64,000 nt of DNA from Oceanobacillus profundus (GCF_003515705.1 NZ_QWEH01000015.1:1-64000); one strand, 5' to 3'. Positions 30,262 to 42,814 are shown, counted from the first letter of the stretch. Numbers and translations are program-made. Notes: generated by a model from the letters alone, not told the origin.

Positions 30262-30299
30262 GCTTTAAAATATAATAGATAGGAAAGGAGGATACTAGT

Positions 30300-30770
30300 A
30301 TGCCTCGTAAAGGACCAGTGCCAAAACGTGATGTATTGCCAGATCCGCTTTATAATTCAAAATTAGTAACTCGTTTGATCAATCAAATTATGATTGATGG
30401 TAAACGTGGGAAAGCACAAAAAATTCTTTATAATGCGTTTGAACTAGTTGCTGAAAGAAGCGGTCAAAACGCAATGGAAGTTTTTGAGCAAGCTATGAAA
30501 AACGTAATGCCTGTACTTGAAGTTCGTGCCCGCCGTGTTGGTGGTTCTAACTACCAAGTACCAGTTGAGGTTCGCCCTGAGCGTCGTCAAGCATTAGGAT
30601 TACGTTACATCGTTAACTATTCACGTCTGCGTGGAGAGAAAACAATGGAAGAGCGTCTTGCTAATGAAATCTTGGATGCTTCTAACAACACAGGAGCTGC
30701 TGTTAAGAGACGTGAAGAAATGCATAAAATGGCAGAAGCGAACAAAGCATTCGCTCACTACCGTTGGTAA
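30300..30770 (+). CDS. rpsG: 30S ribosomal protein S7
   Basis: A 156-residue S7, the primary binder of the 16S rRNA 3' major domain and mRNA exit region. It begins [16 protein letters not shown] and ends with the typical NKAFAHYRW. The ATG follows AAAGGAGG, 38 bases after rpsL. In E. coli S7 autoregulates the str operon; whether it does so here is unknown. Confidence 0.98.
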   Translation: MPRKGPVPKRDVLPDPLYNSKLVTRLINQIMIDGKRGKAQKILYNAFELVAERSGQNAMEVFEQAMKNVMPVLEVRARRVGGSNYQVPVEVRPERRQALGLRYIVNYSRLRGEKTMEERLANEILDASNNTGAAVKRREEMHKMAEANKAFAHYRW

Positions 30771-30812
30771 TATAAATCTAACAAAAGCTTTTAAGAGGAA
30801 GGAGAAGAATAC

Positions 30813-32891
30813 ATGGCTAGAGAGTTCTCCTTGGAAAAGACGCGTAATATTGGGATTATGGCGCATATTGATGCAGGTAAAACCACTACTACTGAGCGTA
30901 TTCTTTTCTATACAGGACGTATTCACAAGATTGGTGAAACACATGAAGGTGCTTCACAAATGGACTGGATGGAGCAGGAGCAGGAGCGTGGAATTACAAT
31001 TACTTCCGCTGCAACAACTGCTGCTTGGAAAGAACACCGCATCAACATCATTGATACACCTGGACACGTAGATTTCACAGTTGAAGTTGAGCGTTCATTG
31101 CGTGTACTTGATGGAGCTGTTACAGTTCTTGATGCACAATCAGGTGTAGAACCACAAACAGAAACGGTATGGCGCCAAGCTACAACGTACGGTGTACCAC
31201 GTATCGTTTTCATTAACAAAATGGATAAAACAGGTGCAGACTTCTTGTATTCTACTGGAACATTGAAAGATCGCTTGGGTGCAAACGCACATCCGGTTCA
31301 GATGCCAATCGGTGCTGAAGATCAATTCAGCGGCATTATCGATTTAATCACGATGGAAGCTTATTCTTATAAAGATGATTTGGGTACACTTTCTGAGTCA
31401 AGTGAGATCCCGGCAGAATTGGTAGAACAAGCTGAAGAATTACGTGGTAACTTAATCGAAGCTGTCTCTGAAACTGATGAAGAGCTGATGATGAAATACC
31501 TTGAAGGAGAAGAAATCTCTAACGAGGAATTAAAAGCAGCGATTCGTCAAGCAACACTAAATGTTGAATTCTACCCAGTATTCTGTGGTTCAGCATTTAA
31601 AAACAAAGGTGTTCAATTGATGCTTGATGGTGTTATTGACTATCTTCCAGCTCCAACAGATGTACCTCCAATCGAAGGTATCGTGCCTGGAACTGAAGAA
31701 GCTGTATCTCGTCCATCATCTGATGACGCACCATTCTCTGCTTTAGCATTTAAAGTTATGACAGATCCATTTGTTGGAAAGTTAACTTTCTTCCGCGTAT
31801 ACTCTGGAACGTTAGATTCAGGCTCTTACGTGAAGAACTCCGTTAAGGATAAGCGTGAACGTGTAGGACGTATCCTTCAAATGCACGCAAACTCCCGTGA
31901 AGAGATTTCTACTGCATATGCAGGTGAAATTGCTGCTGCGGTTGGATTAAAGGATACATCTACCGGGGATACACTATGTGATGAAAAAAATCTTGTTATT
32001 TTAGAGTCCATGGAATTCCCAGAACCAGTTATCTCGGTTGCTATTGAGCCAAAAACAAAAGCTGACCAAGATAAAATGGGTACTGCTTTAGCTAAATTAG
32101 CTGAAGAGGATCCAACATTCAGAACTGAAACAAATCCAGAAACTGGTCAAACAATTATCTCTGGTATGGGTGAGCTTCACCTTGATATTATTGTTGACCG
32201 TTTGAAGCGCGAATTTAAAGTAGAAGCAAACGTAGGTGCACCTCAGGTTGCATACCGTGAAACGTTCCGTCAAGCTGCTGAAGTTGAAGGTAAATTCGTA
32301 CGTCAGTCTGGTGGACGCGGACAATTCGGTCACGTTTGGATCAAATTCGAGCCTAACGAAACAGGTGCTGGATTTGAATTTGAAAACAAAATCGTTGGTG
32401 GTGTAGTACCACGTGAATACATTCCTGCAGTTGAGCAAGGTGTATCAGAAGCGATGGATAACGGTGTATTAGCTGGATTCCCACTAATCGACGTAAAAGC
32501 AACATTATTCGATGGAAGCTATCATGATGTTGACTCCAACGAGATGGCATTTAAAGTAGCTGCATCAATGGCATTAAAAGCTGCTAAAAACAAATGTAAT
32601 CCTGTCCTTCTAGAACCAATGATGCGAGTAGAAATCGTAATTCCGGAAGAGTACATGGGAGACATCATGGGTGATGTAACATCACGTCGTGGACGTATTG
32701 AAGGTATGGAAGCACGCGGAAACGCACAGCTTGTTAAAGGTTTTGTACCATTAGCAGAAATGTTTGGTTACGCAACTGCCCTACGTTCAAATACACAAGG
32801 TCGTGGAACATACACAATGACATTCGACCATTATGAAGAAGTGCCGAAAAGCATTTCTGAGGAAATTATCGAGAAAAACACAGGTAAATAA
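30813..32891 (+). CDS. fusA: Elongation factor G
   Basis: A 692-residue translocase GTPase. The G1 loop AHIDAGKTT is at residues 17-25. The switch [10 protein letters not shown] and NKMD (G4) motifs are present, and domain IV contains [10 protein letters not shown] near residue 500. The ATG follows GAGGAAGGAG. It belongs to the str cluster, and a separate promoter lies between it and tuf. Length and motifs match the housekeeping factor and do not suggest a ribosomal-protection paralogue. Confidence 0.98.
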   Translation: MAREFSLEKTRNIGIMAHIDAGKTTTTERILFYTGRIHKIGETHEGASQMDWMEQEQERGITITSAATTAAWKEHRINIIDTPGHVDFTVEVERSLRVLDGAVTVLDAQSGVEPQTETVWRQATTYGVPRIVFINKMDKTGADFLYSTGTLKDRLGANAHPVQMPIGAEDQFSGIIDLITMEAYSYKDDLGTLSESSEIPAELVEQAEELRGNLIEAVSETDEELMMKYLEGEEISNEELKAAIRQATLNVEFYPVFCGSAFKNKGVQLMLDGVIDYLPAPTDVPPIEGIVPGTEEAVSRPSSDDAPFSALAFKVMTDPFVGKLTFFRVYSGTLDSGSYVKNSVKDKRERVGRILQMHANSREEISTAYAGEIAAAVGLKDTSTGDTLCDEKNLVILESMEFPEPVISVAIEPKTKADQDKMGTALAKLAEEDPTFRTETNPETGQTIISGMGELHLDIIVDRLKREFKVEANVGAPQVAYRETFRQAAEVEGKFVRQSGGRGQFGHVWIKFEPNETGAGFEFENKIVGGVVPREYIPAVEQGVSEAMDNGVLAGFPLIDVKATLFDGSYHDVDSNEMAFKVAASMALKAAKNKCNPVLLEPMMRVEIVIPEEYMGDIMGDVTSRRGRIEGMEARGNAQLVKGFVPLAEMFGYATALRSNTQGRGTYTMTFDHYEEVPKSISEEIIEKNTGK

Positions 32892-32920
32892 TTGATTTTT
32901 TCCTTAATCTAACGTATAAC
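32892..32920 (+). promoter_or_regulatory. Possible tuf promoter
   Basis: TTGATT (32892-32897), a 17-bp spacer and TATAAC (32915-32920) lie about 100 bases before tuf. They would allow independent expression of this very abundant protein. Confidence 0.55.
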
Positions 32921-33020
32921 AATTAGTATAAAGGCTAAGGGATAACTTGAAGTTGTTACTTCTTAGTTGATTATATAATTTTAAAAAAACACTTTTATTT
33001 ATTTAAAGGAGGAACTATAA

Positions 33021-34208
33021 ATGGCTAAAGAAAAATTCGATCGCTCCAAAAGCCACGTTAACGTTGGTACTTTAGGACACGTTGACCATGGTAAAACTAC
33101 ATTAACAGCTGCTATCACAACTGTACTTGCAAAACACGGTGGCGGGGAAGCTCGTGGCTATGACCAAATTGATGGTGCACCAGAAGAAAGAGAACGTGGT
33201 ATCACAATCTCAACTTCTCACGTAGAATACGAAACTGAAACTCGTCACTATGCACACGTTGACTGCCCTGGTCACGCTGACTATGTTAAAAACATGATCA
33301 CTGGTGCTGCACAAATGGACGGAGCTATCCTAGTAGTATCTGCTGCTGATGGCCCAATGCCACAAACTCGTGAGCACATCCTTTTATCTCGTAACGTTGG
33401 GGTACCAGCTTTCGTAGTATTCCTTAACAAAACAGATATGGTAGATGATGAAGAGCTTCTTGAATTAGTAGAAATGGAAGTTCGCGATCTATTAACTGAG
33501 TACGATTTCCCTGGTGATGATGTACCAGTAATTAAAGGTTCTGCACTTAAAGCTCTAGAAGGCGATGCAGAATACGAAGAAAAAATTCTTGAGTTAATGG
33601 CTGCAGTTGATGAGTATATCCCAACTCCAGAACGTGACAAAGAAAAACCTTTCATGATGCCTGTTGAGGATGTATTCTCAATCACTGGTCGTGGAACAGT
33701 TGCAACTGGTCGTGTTGAGCGTGGAGAAGTTAAAGTTGGAGATGAAGTTGAAATCATCGGTCTTGCTGAAGAAGCAAGCAAAACAACTGTAACAGGTGTT
33801 GAAATGTTCCGTAAGCTTCTTGACTATGCTGAAGCTGGTGACAACATTGGTGCACTACTACGTGGTGTGTCTCGTGATGACATCAACCGTGGTCAAGTAC
33901 TAGCTAAGCCTGGTACAATTACACCACACACAAACTTCAAATCTGAAGTTTATGTATTATCAAAAGAAGAAGGCGGACGTCATACTCCATTCTTCTCAAA
34001 CTATCGTCCGCAGTTCTATTTCCGTACAACTGACGTAACTGGAGTTATCCAACTTCCAGAAGGCGTTGAAATGGTAATGCCTGGCGATAACATTGAAATG
34101 ACAGTTGAACTAATTTCACCAATCGCTATCGAAGAAGGAACTCGTTTCTCTATTCGTGAAGGTGGACGTACAGTAGGTTCAGGTGTTGTATCTACTATCC
34201 AAAAATAA
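33021..34208 (+). CDS. tuf: Elongation factor Tu
   Basis: A 395-residue GTPase that delivers aminoacyl-tRNA. The G1 loop GHVDHGKT is at 19-26, DCPGHADY is G3, NKTDMVDD is G4 (Thr in place of the more common Cys/Lys) and GSALKAL is G5. Codon choice is highly biased, consistent with strong expression. The ATG follows AAAGGAGGAAC. A terminator follows at 34223, separating it from the S10 cluster. No second tuf is in the window. Confidence 0.98.
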   Translation: MAKEKFDRSKSHVNVGTLGHVDHGKTTLTAAITTVLAKHGGGEARGYDQIDGAPEERERGITISTSHVEYETETRHYAHVDCPGHADYVKNMITGAAQMDGAILVVSAADGPMPQTREHILLSRNVGVPAFVVFLNKTDMVDDEELLELVEMEVRDLLTEYDFPGDDVPVIKGSALKALEGDAEYEEKILELMAAVDEYIPTPERDKEKPFMMPVEDVFSITGRGTVATGRVERGEVKVGDEVEIIGLAEEASKTTVTGVEMFRKLLDYAEAGDNIGALLRGVSRDDINRGQVLAKPGTITPHTNFKSEVYVLSKEEGGRHTPFFSNYRPQFYFRTTDVTGVIQLPEGVEMVMPGDNIEMTVELISPIAIEEGTRFSIREGGRTVGSGVVSTIQK

Positions 34209-34222
34209 TAAGTTTTTCTATG

Positions 34223-34257
34223 AAAACAGGTGACGTGACGACGTTACCTGTTTTTTT
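34223..34257 (+). terminator. tuf terminator
   Basis: The arms AACAGGTGACG and CGTTACCTGTT (one G-U pair) followed by a run of seven T end the str/tuf transcript. Confidence 0.93.
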
Positions 34258-34350
34258 GCATTTTGCACGCTTGCTTACCTTGCTATCGGAACATTGTACG
34301 CAAAATATATAAACTTCGAACTAATGTGTATTAAGAGATTGTACGTATAC

Positions 34351-34467
34351 CGCTCCGGAAACACACTACGCTTTCCGCGGGTGACCCGTGAGCCTTCTTG
34401 AACTACGTTCTGCGAAGTCTCACTCTGGCCACGTATCCCGCAGGAGTCTTCGTGTGTTTCCTCCGCT
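34351..34467 (-). repeat. Bacillaceae GC-rich repeat, reverse copy
   Basis: This stretch is much more GC-rich than its surroundings. It contains CTTTCCGCGGGTGACCCGTG, GAGCCTTCTTG and TATCCCGCAGGAGTCTTCG. Read on the minus strand it gives the GACTCCTGCGGGA...CGCGGAAAG pattern familiar from dispersed repeats in Oceanobacillus and alkaliphilic/halophilic Bacillus genomes. The partner copy, in opposite orientation, is 61 bases downstream. The family assignment is from memory. Confidence 0.7.
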
Positions 34468-34527
34468 AGTGCTGGTTCACTGGCTATACTAACATGGTTT
34501 ATCAAAATAAAAATGTTGTTCTAACCA

Positions 34528-34656
34528 GTCCGGGTGAGCGTAGGGCGGTGACTCCTGTGGGAACAGCACGTGTCTGAAGACTCGCAGGAAGTGGTTTTCT
34601 TCCGGAGAGGCTGAAGCCGTGCCCACGGAAAGCATCCGACCGGAGCGATCCCGGAC
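34528..34656 (+). repeat. Bacillaceae GC-rich repeat, forward copy
   Basis: GTCCGGG (34528-34534) pairs with CCCGGAC (34650-34656), closing a structured unit. The unit contains GGTGACTCCTGTGGGAACAG, GACTCGCAGGAAG, GGCTGAAGCCGTGCCCACGG and AAAGCATCCGACCGGAGCG. It is a diverged, inverted relative of the repeat at 34351. Nothing in it looks coding. Confidence 0.72.
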
Positions 34657-34792
34657 GGCGATTGTTCCACAGATTAAGCAAATAATCACTAGTTCGGATT
34701 TTCTTTCAAATACCAATCAAGTTTATCCAATATGCTATCTGTCAAAGAAACGCAAAAAACTTCTGTATATCTAAAAAACTTTCTAGAATAAC

Positions 34793-34821
34793 TTGCAATC
34801 ATTAGGGCACATATGTATAAT
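34793..34821 (+). promoter_or_regulatory. S10 operon promoter P1
   Basis: TTGCAA (34793-34798), a 17-bp spacer and a consensus TATAAT (34816-34821). It is the upstream member of a tandem promoter pair for the large ribosomal protein operon. Confidence 0.78.
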
Positions 34822-34856
34822 ATAGAAATGCGCAAACGACTATGTGAAAATAGTGG

Positions 34857-34885
34857 TTGCAAAAACTAGACATTTTTAGTATACT
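34857..34885 (+). promoter_or_regulatory. S10 operon promoter P2 and leader
   Basis: TTGCAA (34857-34862), a 17-bp spacer and TATACT (34880-34885). The following leader contains a GC-rich hairpin around 34926-34957 (GCACACCC paired with GGGGTGC around CCATGG). I recall a similar sequence upstream of rpsJ in other Bacilli. It may control S10 operon translation or termination; the mechanism is not shown. Confidence 0.75.
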
Positions 34886-34989
34886 AATAATGTTGGTCAT
34901 AAGGCGATGATGTGAAAGGTTGTTGGCACACCCGGCCCCTTTGCCATGGCGGGGTGCTAAGAAATTTTCGCGGAGAATGTCTATAATAA

Positions 34990-35322
<333 letters not shown>

Positions 35323-35351
35323 AATCGTGTTTAATATAGGAGGTGTAACGG

Positions 35352-35984
35352 ATGACGAAAGGAATCTTAGGTCGTAAAATCGGCATGACTCAGCTTTTTT
35401 CTGAAAATGGAGAGTTAGTTCCAGTAACAGTAATACAGGCTGAGCCCAATGTAGTTTTGCAAAAAAGAACATTAGAAAATGATGGTTATGAAGCAATACA
35501 AATCGGTTTTGCTGATAAAAAGGAATCACGTACGAATAAAGCGGAAAAAGGTCATGCTGAAAAAGCAAGCACAGCCCCTAAGCGCTACGTTCGTGAAATC
35601 CGTAACGCAAATCTTGACGAGTATGAAGTAGGTCAAGAGATTAGTGTAGAAGCTTTCCAAGCTGGAGACAAAATTGATGTAACTGGAACTTCCAAAGGTA
35701 AAGGATTCCAAGGATCAATCAAACGTCACGGACAGAGTCGCGGACCAATGGGTCACGGATCTCATTTCCACAGATCTTCAGGTTCTATGGGTGCAGCAGC
35801 TTATCCAGCTCGTGTATTCAAAGGTAAAAAATTACCAGGACAAATGGGTTCTGAGCAAATCACAATCCAAAACCTTGAAGTAGTAAGTGTAGATGCAGAA
35901 CGTAATCTACTATTAATTAAAGGTAATGTACCTGGTGCAAAGAAATCATATGTGAAAATCACAAGTGCATTAAAAGGTAACTAA
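35352..35984 (+). CDS. rplC: 50S ribosomal protein L3
   Basis: A 210-residue L3, an early-assembly protein that reaches the peptidyl transferase centre. It begins [16 protein letters not shown]. The extension segment [21 protein letters not shown] near residues 120-140, where resistance to pleuromutilins and linezolid can arise, appears standard. The ATG follows TAGGAGGTG. Second gene of the S10 operon. Confidence 0.98.
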   Translation: MTKGILGRKIGMTQLFSENGELVPVTVIQAEPNVVLQKRTLENDGYEAIQIGFADKKESRTNKAEKGHAEKASTAPKRYVREIRNANLDEYEVGQEISVEAFQAGDKIDVTGTSKGKGFQGSIKRHGQSRGPMGHGSHFHRSSGSMGAAAYPARVFKGKKLPGQMGSEQITIQNLEVVSVDAERNLLLIKGNVPGAKKSYVKITSALKGN

Positions 35985-36010
35985 TCACACATACGAAGGG
36001 AGGATATGTC

Positions 36011-36634
36011 ATGCCTAAAGTAGCACTTTTAAAACAAGATGGAAGTAATGCTGGAGAATTCGAATTAAACGATTCCGTTTTCGGTATTGAGCCAAATACA
36101 CATGTATTACATGAAGCAGTAGTGATGCAACGCGCATCTATGCGTCAGGGTACTCACGCGGTAAAAAACCGCTCTGAAGTTCGCGGCGGTGGTCGTAAAC
36201 CATGGCGTCAAAAAGGAACTGGTCGTGCTCGTCAAGGATCTATTCGCTCACCACAATGGGTTGGCGGTGGAACTGTGTTCGGACCAACTCCACGCAGCTA
36301 CAGCTATAAACTACCAAAGAAAGTACGTCGTTTAGCACTTAAATCTGCATTGTCTTCTAAAGTAAAAGAAGATAGCTTAGTTGTTTTAGATAGCATTGCA
36401 ATTGATGCTCCGAAAACAAAAGAAGTTATTAAAATGTTAGACGCGCTAAGCGTTAATGCAAAAGCATTGATCGTGACTGCTGAAACAGACGAAACAGTAA
36501 TTCGTTCTGCTAACAACCTTCAATCTGTAAAGGTATTGACTGTTGATGAAATCAATGTACTCGACTTGCTTGCGCATGACAAGCTGATCATTACAAAAGA
36601 TGCAGCTGAAAAAGCAGGGGAGGTGCTTGCATAA
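36011..36634 (+). CDS. rplD: 50S ribosomal protein L4
   Basis: A 207-residue L4. Its basic loop ([20 protein letters not shown], about residues 58-77) lines the nascent peptide exit tunnel and looks wild type with respect to macrolide-site residues. The ATG follows AAGGGAGG. The stop overlaps the start of rplW by one base. In E. coli L4 represses its own operon; that control is not general in Firmicutes. Confidence 0.98.
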   Translation: MPKVALLKQDGSNAGEFELNDSVFGIEPNTHVLHEAVVMQRASMRQGTHAVKNRSEVRGGGRKPWRQKGTGRARQGSIRSPQWVGGGTVFGPTPRSYSYKLPKKVRRLALKSALSSKVKEDSLVVLDSIAIDAPKTKEVIKMLDALSVNAKALIVTAETDETVIRSANNLQSVKVLTVDEINVLDLLAHDKLIITKDAAEKAGEVLA

Positions 36635-36921
36635 TGAAAGACGCACGCGATATAATTAAACGCCCTGTCATTACAGAGAATTCCGCTGATTTAATGGCAG
36701 AGAAAAAATATACGTTTGAAGTATCCCCGAAAGCAAACAAAACTGAAATCAAAGATGCTGTTGAAGTTATCTTTGGTGTCAAAGTAGAAAAAGTTAACAC
36801 AATGAATGTTAAAGGTAAGTTCAAGCGAATGGGTCGTTACGGCGGGTATCGCTCAGATCGCAAGAAAGCTATCGTACAGCTTACAGAAGACAGCAAAGAA
36901 CTGGACTTCTTTGAAGCATAA
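36634..36921 (+). CDS. rplW: 50S ribosomal protein L23
   Basis: A 95-residue L23 at the tunnel exit, a docking point for trigger factor and SRP. It begins [15 protein letters not shown] and contains [19 protein letters not shown], the rRNA-binding loop. The ATG overlaps the rplD stop (TAATG), with GGGGAGGTG inside the rplD end, so translation is coupled. Confidence 0.98.
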   Translation: MKDARDIIKRPVITENSADLMAEKKYTFEVSPKANKTEIKDAVEVIFGVKVEKVNTMNVKGKFKRMGRYGGYRSDRKKAIVQLTEDSKELDFFEA

Positions 36922-36950
36922 TCTAAAAAATTCGTGAAGGAGGGAAAAAG

Positions 36951-37781
36951 ATGGCGATTAAAAAATTTAAACCAACCTCAAACGGTAGACGTAACATGTC
37001 TGTGCTAGATTTTGCAGAGATTACTACGGATACTCCGGAAAAATCCTTGTTGGCACCTTTAAGTAAACGTGGTGGTCGTAATAACCAAGGTAGATTAACT
37101 GTTCGTCATCAAGGTGGCGGTCATAAGCGTCAATATCGTATCATCGATTTCAAACGTGATAAAGATGGTATACCAGGACGCGTTGCTACAATTGAATATG
37201 ATCCAAACCGTACAGCTAATATTGCTCTAATCCATTACGCAGATGGAGAAAAGCGTTATATCTTAGCTCCAAAAGGACTTAAAGTAGATCAAGTAATTGA
37301 ATCAGGTGTAGATGCAGATATCAAAGTTGGTAATGCACTTCCACTTGTAAACATCCCAGTAGGTACAATCATTCACAACATTGAATTGAAGCCAGGACGC
37401 GGTGGACAAATCGCTCGTTCAGCTGGAGCGGAAGCTCAAATTCTTGGACGTGAAGAAAAATACACGCTTGTACGTCTAGCATCAGGCGAAGTTCGCATGA
37501 TCCTTTCTACTTGCCGTGCATCCATTGGCCAAGTTGGTAACACGGAACATGAACTAGTTCGTGTAGGTAAAGCAGGTCGTTCACGCTGGAAAGGTATCCG
37601 CCCAACAGTTCGTGGATCTGTAATGAACCCTAACGATCACCCGCACGGTGGTGGTGAAGGACGCGCACCTATCGGACGTAAGTCACCAATGTCACCATGG
37701 GGTAAACCGACACTTGGTTACAAAACGCGTAAACGTAACAAACCATCTGATAAGTATATTGTTCGTAAACGTAAAAAATAA
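36951..37781 (+). CDS. rplB: 50S ribosomal protein L2
   Basis: A 276-residue L2, needed for subunit joining and peptidyl transferase activity. The C-terminal region has the conserved [20 protein letters not shown], including the histidine linked to activity. The ATG follows GAAGGAGGG. Fifth gene of the S10 operon, 29 bases after rplW. Confidence 0.98.
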   Translation: MAIKKFKPTSNGRRNMSVLDFAEITTDTPEKSLLAPLSKRGGRNNQGRLTVRHQGGGHKRQYRIIDFKRDKDGIPGRVATIEYDPNRTANIALIHYADGEKRYILAPKGLKVDQVIESGVDADIKVGNALPLVNIPVGTIIHNIELKPGRGGQIARSAGAEAQILGREEKYTLVRLASGEVRMILSTCRASIGQVGNTEHELVRVGKAGRSRWKGIRPTVRGSVMNPNDHPHGGGEGRAPIGRKSPMSPWGKPTLGYKTRKRNKPSDKYIVRKRKK

Positions 37782-37838
37782 ACGTAAAGTAAGGACGGGA
37801 ACTAATGCCCGTCTGCAACTCTGGAAGGAGGTTTATTC

Positions 37839-38117
37839 ATGGGTCGTAGCTTGAAAAAAGGACCTTTTGCAGATGACCATCTAATGAAGAAGATTGACAG
37901 CCTAAACGAAGGTGAAAAGAAACAAGTTATTAAGACTTGGTCACGTCGATCTACAATTTTCCCAACATTCATCGGTCACACAATTGCTGTTTATGACGGA
38001 CGTAAACATGTACCAGTTTATATTACAGAAGATATGGTCGGACATAAATTAGGTGAATTCGCGCCAACTCGTACGTACAGAGGGCACGCTGCCGACGATA
38101 AGAAAACAAGACGCTAA
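37839..38117 (+). CDS. rpsS: 30S ribosomal protein S19
   Basis: A 92-residue S19 of the 30S head, contacting S13 and the A-site finger. It begins [15 protein letters not shown] and contains [20 protein letters not shown]. The ATG follows GGAAGGAGG, 57 bases after rplB. Confidence 0.98.
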   Translation: MGRSLKKGPFADDHLMKKIDSLNEGEKKQVIKTWSRRSTIFPTFIGHTIAVYDGRKHVPVYITEDMVGHKLGEFAPTRTYRGHAADDKKTRR

Positions 38118-38138
38118 TAAGAGAGGAGGTACTAAGGC

Positions 38139-38480
38139 ATGCAAGCTAAAGCCGTTGCGAAATCAGTTCGTATTGCTCCTCGTAAGGTTCGTTTAGTAGT
38201 TGATCTAATTCGAGGAAAAAATGTTGGCGAAGCAATTGCGATTCTACGCCACACACAACGCGGTGCTTCTCCAGTAGTAGAGAAAGTTCTAAAGTCTGCT
38301 GTAGCAAACGCAGAACATAACTATGAAATGGATGCAGATAATCTAGTGATTTCTGAAGCATTCGTAAATGAAGGTGCTACATTGAAACGTTTCCGTCCAC
38401 GTGCACAAGGACGCGCAAGTAAAATTAACAAACGCACAAGCCACATTACAGTTGTGGTAACTGAAAAGAAGGAGGGATAG
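38139..38480 (+). CDS. rplV: 50S ribosomal protein L22
   Basis: A 113-residue L22, whose beta-hairpin lines the exit tunnel constriction. Segment [20 protein letters not shown] at the hairpin tip carries no deletion or duplication of the kind linked to macrolide resistance. The ATG follows GAGAGGAGG. rpsC starts three bases after the stop. Confidence 0.98.
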   Translation: MQAKAVAKSVRIAPRKVRLVVDLIRGKNVGEAIAILRHTQRGASPVVEKVLKSAVANAEHNYEMDADNLVISEAFVNEGATLKRFRPRAQGRASKINKRTSHITVVVTEKKEG

Positions 38481-38483
38481 TCA

Positions 38484-39122
38484 GTGGGTCAAAAAGTGAA
38501 TCCAACAGGTCTTCGCGTAGGTATCATTAAAGACTGGGAGTCAAAATGGTATGCTGGTAAAGACTATGCAGACTTACTACATGAAGATATTAAAATCAGA
38601 GAATATCTTGAAAACCGCTTAAGCACAGCTGCTGTTTCTTCTATCGAAATCGAACGTGCAGCTAACCGTGTTAATATTACAATTCATACTGGTAAGCCAG
38701 GAATGGTAATTGGTAAAGGCGGTTCAGAAGTTGAAGCTTTACGTAAATCATTAAATAGCTTGACAGGTAAAAGAGTTCACATCAATATCGTTGAAATCAA
38801 GAAAGTTGATCTAAACGCTAAATTGGTAGCTGACAACATTGCTCGTCAATTAGAAAACCGTATTTCTTTCCGTCGTGCTCAAAAGCAAGCAATTCAACGT
38901 GCAATGCGCGGAGGAGCTAAAGGAATTAAAACACAAGTATCCGGACGTCTTGGTGGAGCAGATATCGCTCGTGCGGAACATTATAACGAAGGAACAGTAC
39001 CACTACACACTTTGCGTGCTGATATTGATTATGGTACAGCAGAAGCTGATACAACTTATGGTAAATTAGGTGTTAAAGTGTGGATCTATCGTGGAGAAGT
39101 CCTTCCAACTAAAAACAAATAA
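38484..39122 (+). CDS. rpsC: 30S ribosomal protein S3
   Basis: A 212-residue S3 at the mRNA entry channel with helicase-related function. A KH domain with [18 protein letters not shown] is visible at about residues 74-91. The start is GTG at 38484 giving [13 protein letters not shown], with AAGGAGGG in the end of rplV. Confidence 0.98.
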   Translation: MGQKVNPTGLRVGIIKDWESKWYAGKDYADLLHEDIKIREYLENRLSTAAVSSIEIERAANRVNITIHTGKPGMVIGKGGSEVEALRKSLNSLTGKRVHINIVEIKKVDLNAKLVADNIARQLENRISFRRAQKQAIQRAMRGGAKGIKTQVSGRLGGADIARAEHYNEGTVPLHTLRADIDYGTAEADTTYGKLGVKVWIYRGEVLPTKNK

Positions 39123-39126
39123 ATAA

Positions 39127-39769
<643 letters not shown>

Positions 39770-39794
39770 TTCTACAGAGAGGAGGTTAGCCTCA

Positions 39795-40058
39795 ATGACT
39801 GAGCGTAATAATCGTAAAGTTTACACAGGACGTGTTGTTTCTGACAAAATGGATAAAACAATCACTGTTCTAGTTGAAACATATAAATTCCATAAATTAT
39901 ATGGAAAACGTGTTAAGTATTCGAAGAAATTCAAGGCGCATGATGAAAACAACCTTGCAAAAACAGGAGATGTTGTTCGTATCATGGAAACTCGACCACT
40001 ATCAGCTACGAAGCGTTTTCGTCTAGTTGAAGTAACAGAAGAAGCCGTTATTATATAA
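39795..40058 (+). CDS. rpsQ: 30S ribosomal protein S17
   Basis: An 87-residue OB-fold primary 16S-binding protein. It begins [20 protein letters not shown] and contains the [18 protein letters not shown] loop. The ATG follows GAGAGGAGG. It is the last of the S10-operon block before rplN opens the spc block. Confidence 0.98.
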   Translation: MTERNNRKVYTGRVVSDKMDKTITVLVETYKFHKLYGKRVKYSKKFKAHDENNLAKTGDVVRIMETRPLSATKRFRLVEVTEEAVII

Positions 40059-40062
40059 TTAA

Positions 40063-40470
<408 letters not shown>

Positions 40471-40472
40471 TT

Positions 40473-40650
40473 GTTGTTCATATGAAGGTAAAAGACCATG
40501 AAGTTCGACGCAGATAAGCTCTGTATTCGGGATGGCAGTTACAATGATAACTCGTTAACTGTGATATTCAGGAAACGTAATGTTTCGAAGAACAATAAAG
40601 CATATCGCCAGAATTTCGATGTGTCATTTTTACCAACAGTTTCGAACAAC
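40473..40650 (+). repeat. GTTCAAAA-ended repeat element, copy 4 (178 bp, diverged)
   Basis: The ends are GTTGTTCATATG and AGTTTCGAACAAC (diverged terminal inverted repeats). The right part TTCGATGTGTCATTTTTACC is identical to copy 1, and the left part AAAAGACCATGAAGTTCGACG resembles the GGACCGAGAAGTT block. It lies inside the spc operon between rplN and rplX with no promoter or terminator of its own visible, so it must be transcribed within the ribosomal protein mRNA. Confidence 0.72.
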
Positions 40651-40692
40651 ATCGATAAGTAAGAATTACCTTGTCAAGGAGGTGCGTTAAGC

Positions 40693-41004
40693 ATGCATGT
40701 AAAAAAAGGTGATAAAGTTAAAGTATTATCCGGTAAAGACCGCGGTAAAACAGGTACTATTTTAGAAGCATTTCCGAAGAAAGAGCGTGTGCTTGTAGAG
40801 GGTGTTAACATGATTCAAAAACACGCAAAGCCTTCTCAAGACAATCCGCAAGGCGGAATTCTTAACATAGAAGCTCCTATTCATGTTTCTAATGTAATGC
40901 CGATTGATCCAAAAACCGGTGAACCAACTCGTGTTGGACACGAAGTGCGAGACGGTAAGAAAGTCCGCATTGCGAAAAAATCCGGTGAAGCATTAGATAA
41001 ATAA
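40693..41004 (+). CDS. rplX: 50S ribosomal protein L24
   Basis: A 103-residue assembly-initiator protein with an N-terminal KOW motif ([20 protein letters not shown]). The ATG at 40693 follows CAAGGAGGTGCG. The upstream 222-base spacer contains repeat copy 4, but the ribosome binding site is intact. Confidence 0.98.
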   Translation: MHVKKGDKVKVLSGKDRGKTGTILEAFPKKERVLVEGVNMIQKHAKPSQDNPQGGILNIEAPIHVSNVMPIDPKTGEPTRVGHEVRDGKKVRIAKKSGEALDK

Positions 41005-41029
41005 TTTGTGCTGAAAGGAGGGCGCCACT

Positions 41030-41569
41030 ATGAACGAATTAAAACAAAAATATCAAGATGAAATTTCACCATCTTTAATGAAAAAGTTTGAATATAAATC
41101 CGTAATGCAAGTACCAAAAATTGAAAAGATCGTGGTTAATATGGGTGTTGGTGATGCAGTTCAAAACTCAAAAGCATTAGATAGTGCAGTTGAAGAACTT
41201 GCATTACTATCAGGTCAAAAACCATTAATCACGCGTGCGAAAAAATCTATCGCTGGATTCCGTCTACGTGAAGGAATGCCAATCGGTGCGAAAGTAACCC
41301 TTCGCGGTGAGCGCATGTACGAATTCCTTCAAAAGTTAATTGCGGTATCACTTCCACGTGTACGTGACTTCCGTGGTGTTTCTAAAAAAGCTTTTGATGG
41401 TCGTGGGAATTACACTTTAGGTGTGAAAGAACAATTGATTTTCCCTGAAATCAATTACGATAAGGTAAGCAAAGTTCGTGGTATGGATATTGTTATTGTT
41501 ACAACATCTAATACTGACGAAGAAGCTCGTGAACTACTAACTCAGCTAGGCATGCCTTTCCAAAAATAA
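41030..41569 (+). CDS. rplE: 50S ribosomal protein L5
   Basis: A 179-residue 5S rRNA-binding protein of the central protuberance. It begins [17 protein letters not shown] and contains [17 protein letters not shown] and [18 protein letters not shown]. The ATG follows AAAGGAGGG, 25 bases after rplX. Confidence 0.98.
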   Translation: MNELKQKYQDEISPSLMKKFEYKSVMQVPKIEKIVVNMGVGDAVQNSKALDSAVEELALLSGQKPLITRAKKSIAGFRLREGMPIGAKVTLRGERMYEFLQKLIAVSLPRVRDFRGVSKKAFDGRGNYTLGVKEQLIFPEINYDKVSKVRGMDIVIVTTSNTDEEARELLTQLGMPFQK

Positions 41570-41581
41570 GCTTACAGCTAA

Positions 41582-41782
<201 letters not shown>

Positions 41783-41811
41783 ACCCCGATTCGGGAAGGA
41801 GGTAATTAGTA

Positions 41812-42210
41812 ATGGTTATGACAGATCCAATCGCAGATATGCTTACTCGTATTAGAAATGCAAACATGGTTAAACATGAAAAATTAGAGCTTCCTGCTTC
41901 TAAAATGAAAAAAGAGATCGCTGATATCCTGAAACGTGAAGGTTTTGTTAAAGATTATGAATTCGTTGAAGATAACAAGCAAGGTGTTCTACGTATTTTC
42001 TTGAAATACGGTGTAAATGAAGAACGAGTAATCACAGGTATCAAACGTATCAGTAAACCAGGTCTACGTGTATATGCTAAATCTACAGAAGTACCACGCG
42101 TGCTTAACGGTTTAGGTATTGCTATCGTTTCAACATCTAAAGGTGTGTTATCTGACAAAGAAGCACGTTCACAAGCTGTTGGTGGCGAAGTTCTAGCATA
42201 CGTCTGGTAA
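41812..42210 (+). CDS. rpsH: 30S ribosomal protein S8
   Basis: A 132-residue primary 16S-binding protein and, in E. coli, repressor of the spc operon. It begins [18 protein letters not shown] and ends with [12 protein letters not shown]. The ATG at 41812 follows GGAAGGAGG. Confidence 0.98.
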   Translation: MVMTDPIADMLTRIRNANMVKHEKLELPASKMKKEIADILKREGFVKDYEFVEDNKQGVLRIFLKYGVNEERVITGIKRISKPGLRVYAKSTEVPRVLNGLGIAIVSTSKGVLSDKEARSQAVGGEVLAYVW

Positions 42211-42240
42211 TTATTATTTTTTAATGAGGAGGTGCATGGA

Positions 42241-42777
42241 ATGTCTCGTATAGGACTTAAACCGATTGAAATTCCACAAGGTGTAGAAGTTAAACTTGAC
42301 GGTGTTACAGTTACTGTTAAAGGACCTAAAGGTGAATTAACAAGAGATCTACACCAAGATATGAAAGTTAACATTGAAGAGAATGTAATTACAGTTGAAC
42401 GTCCAAGTGACCATAAGGATCATCGTGCCTTGCACGGAACTACTCGTAGCTTGATCGCAAACATGGTTGATGGCGTAAGCAAAGGTTTCGAAAAATCACT
42501 TGAAATCATTGGTGTCGGATATCGTGCTCAAAAACAAGGAGACAAACTTGTAATTAACGCTGGATATTCACATCCAATCGAGATCGATCCAATTGAGGGA
42601 ATCGAAATTGATGTTCCTAAAAACACAGAACTTACTGTAAAAGGTATTGATAAAGAATTAGTTGGTGCAGTTGCAGCTAACATCAGAGCAATCCGCTCAC
42701 CAGAACCTTACAAAGGCAAAGGTATTCGCTATGCTGGTGAATATGTACGCCGTAAAGAGGGTAAAACTGCTAAGTAA
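42241..42777 (+). CDS. rplF: 50S ribosomal protein L6
   Basis: A 178-residue protein of two related domains near the sarcin-ricin loop. The ATG at 42241 ([12 protein letters not shown]) is chosen over an in-frame ATG at 42232 that overlaps the GAGGAGGTG ribosome binding site. It contains the conserved [20 protein letters not shown] near the C-terminus. Confidence 0.98.
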   Translation: MSRIGLKPIEIPQGVEVKLDGVTVTVKGPKGELTRDLHQDMKVNIEENVITVERPSDHKDHRALHGTTRSLIANMVDGVSKGFEKSLEIIGVGYRAQKQGDKLVINAGYSHPIEIDPIEGIEIDVPKNTELTVKGIDKELVGAVAANIRAIRSPEPYKGKGIRYAGEYVRRKEGKTAK

Positions 42778-42814
42778 GAATAGTTAATAGTTAGGCGAGA
42801 AAGGAGTGACCTAG

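Noticed and set aside
33281-33781. 166-codon frame on the minus strand opposite tuf
   Set aside because: It mirrors the strongly biased codons of tuf, lacks a ribosome binding site and is serine/threonine-rich, as complementary frames of highly expressed genes are.
34489-34716. 75-codon minus-strand frame within the tuf-rpsJ spacer
   Set aside because: It is formed by the GC-rich repeat; no ribosome binding site, and repeats of this type create chance frames.
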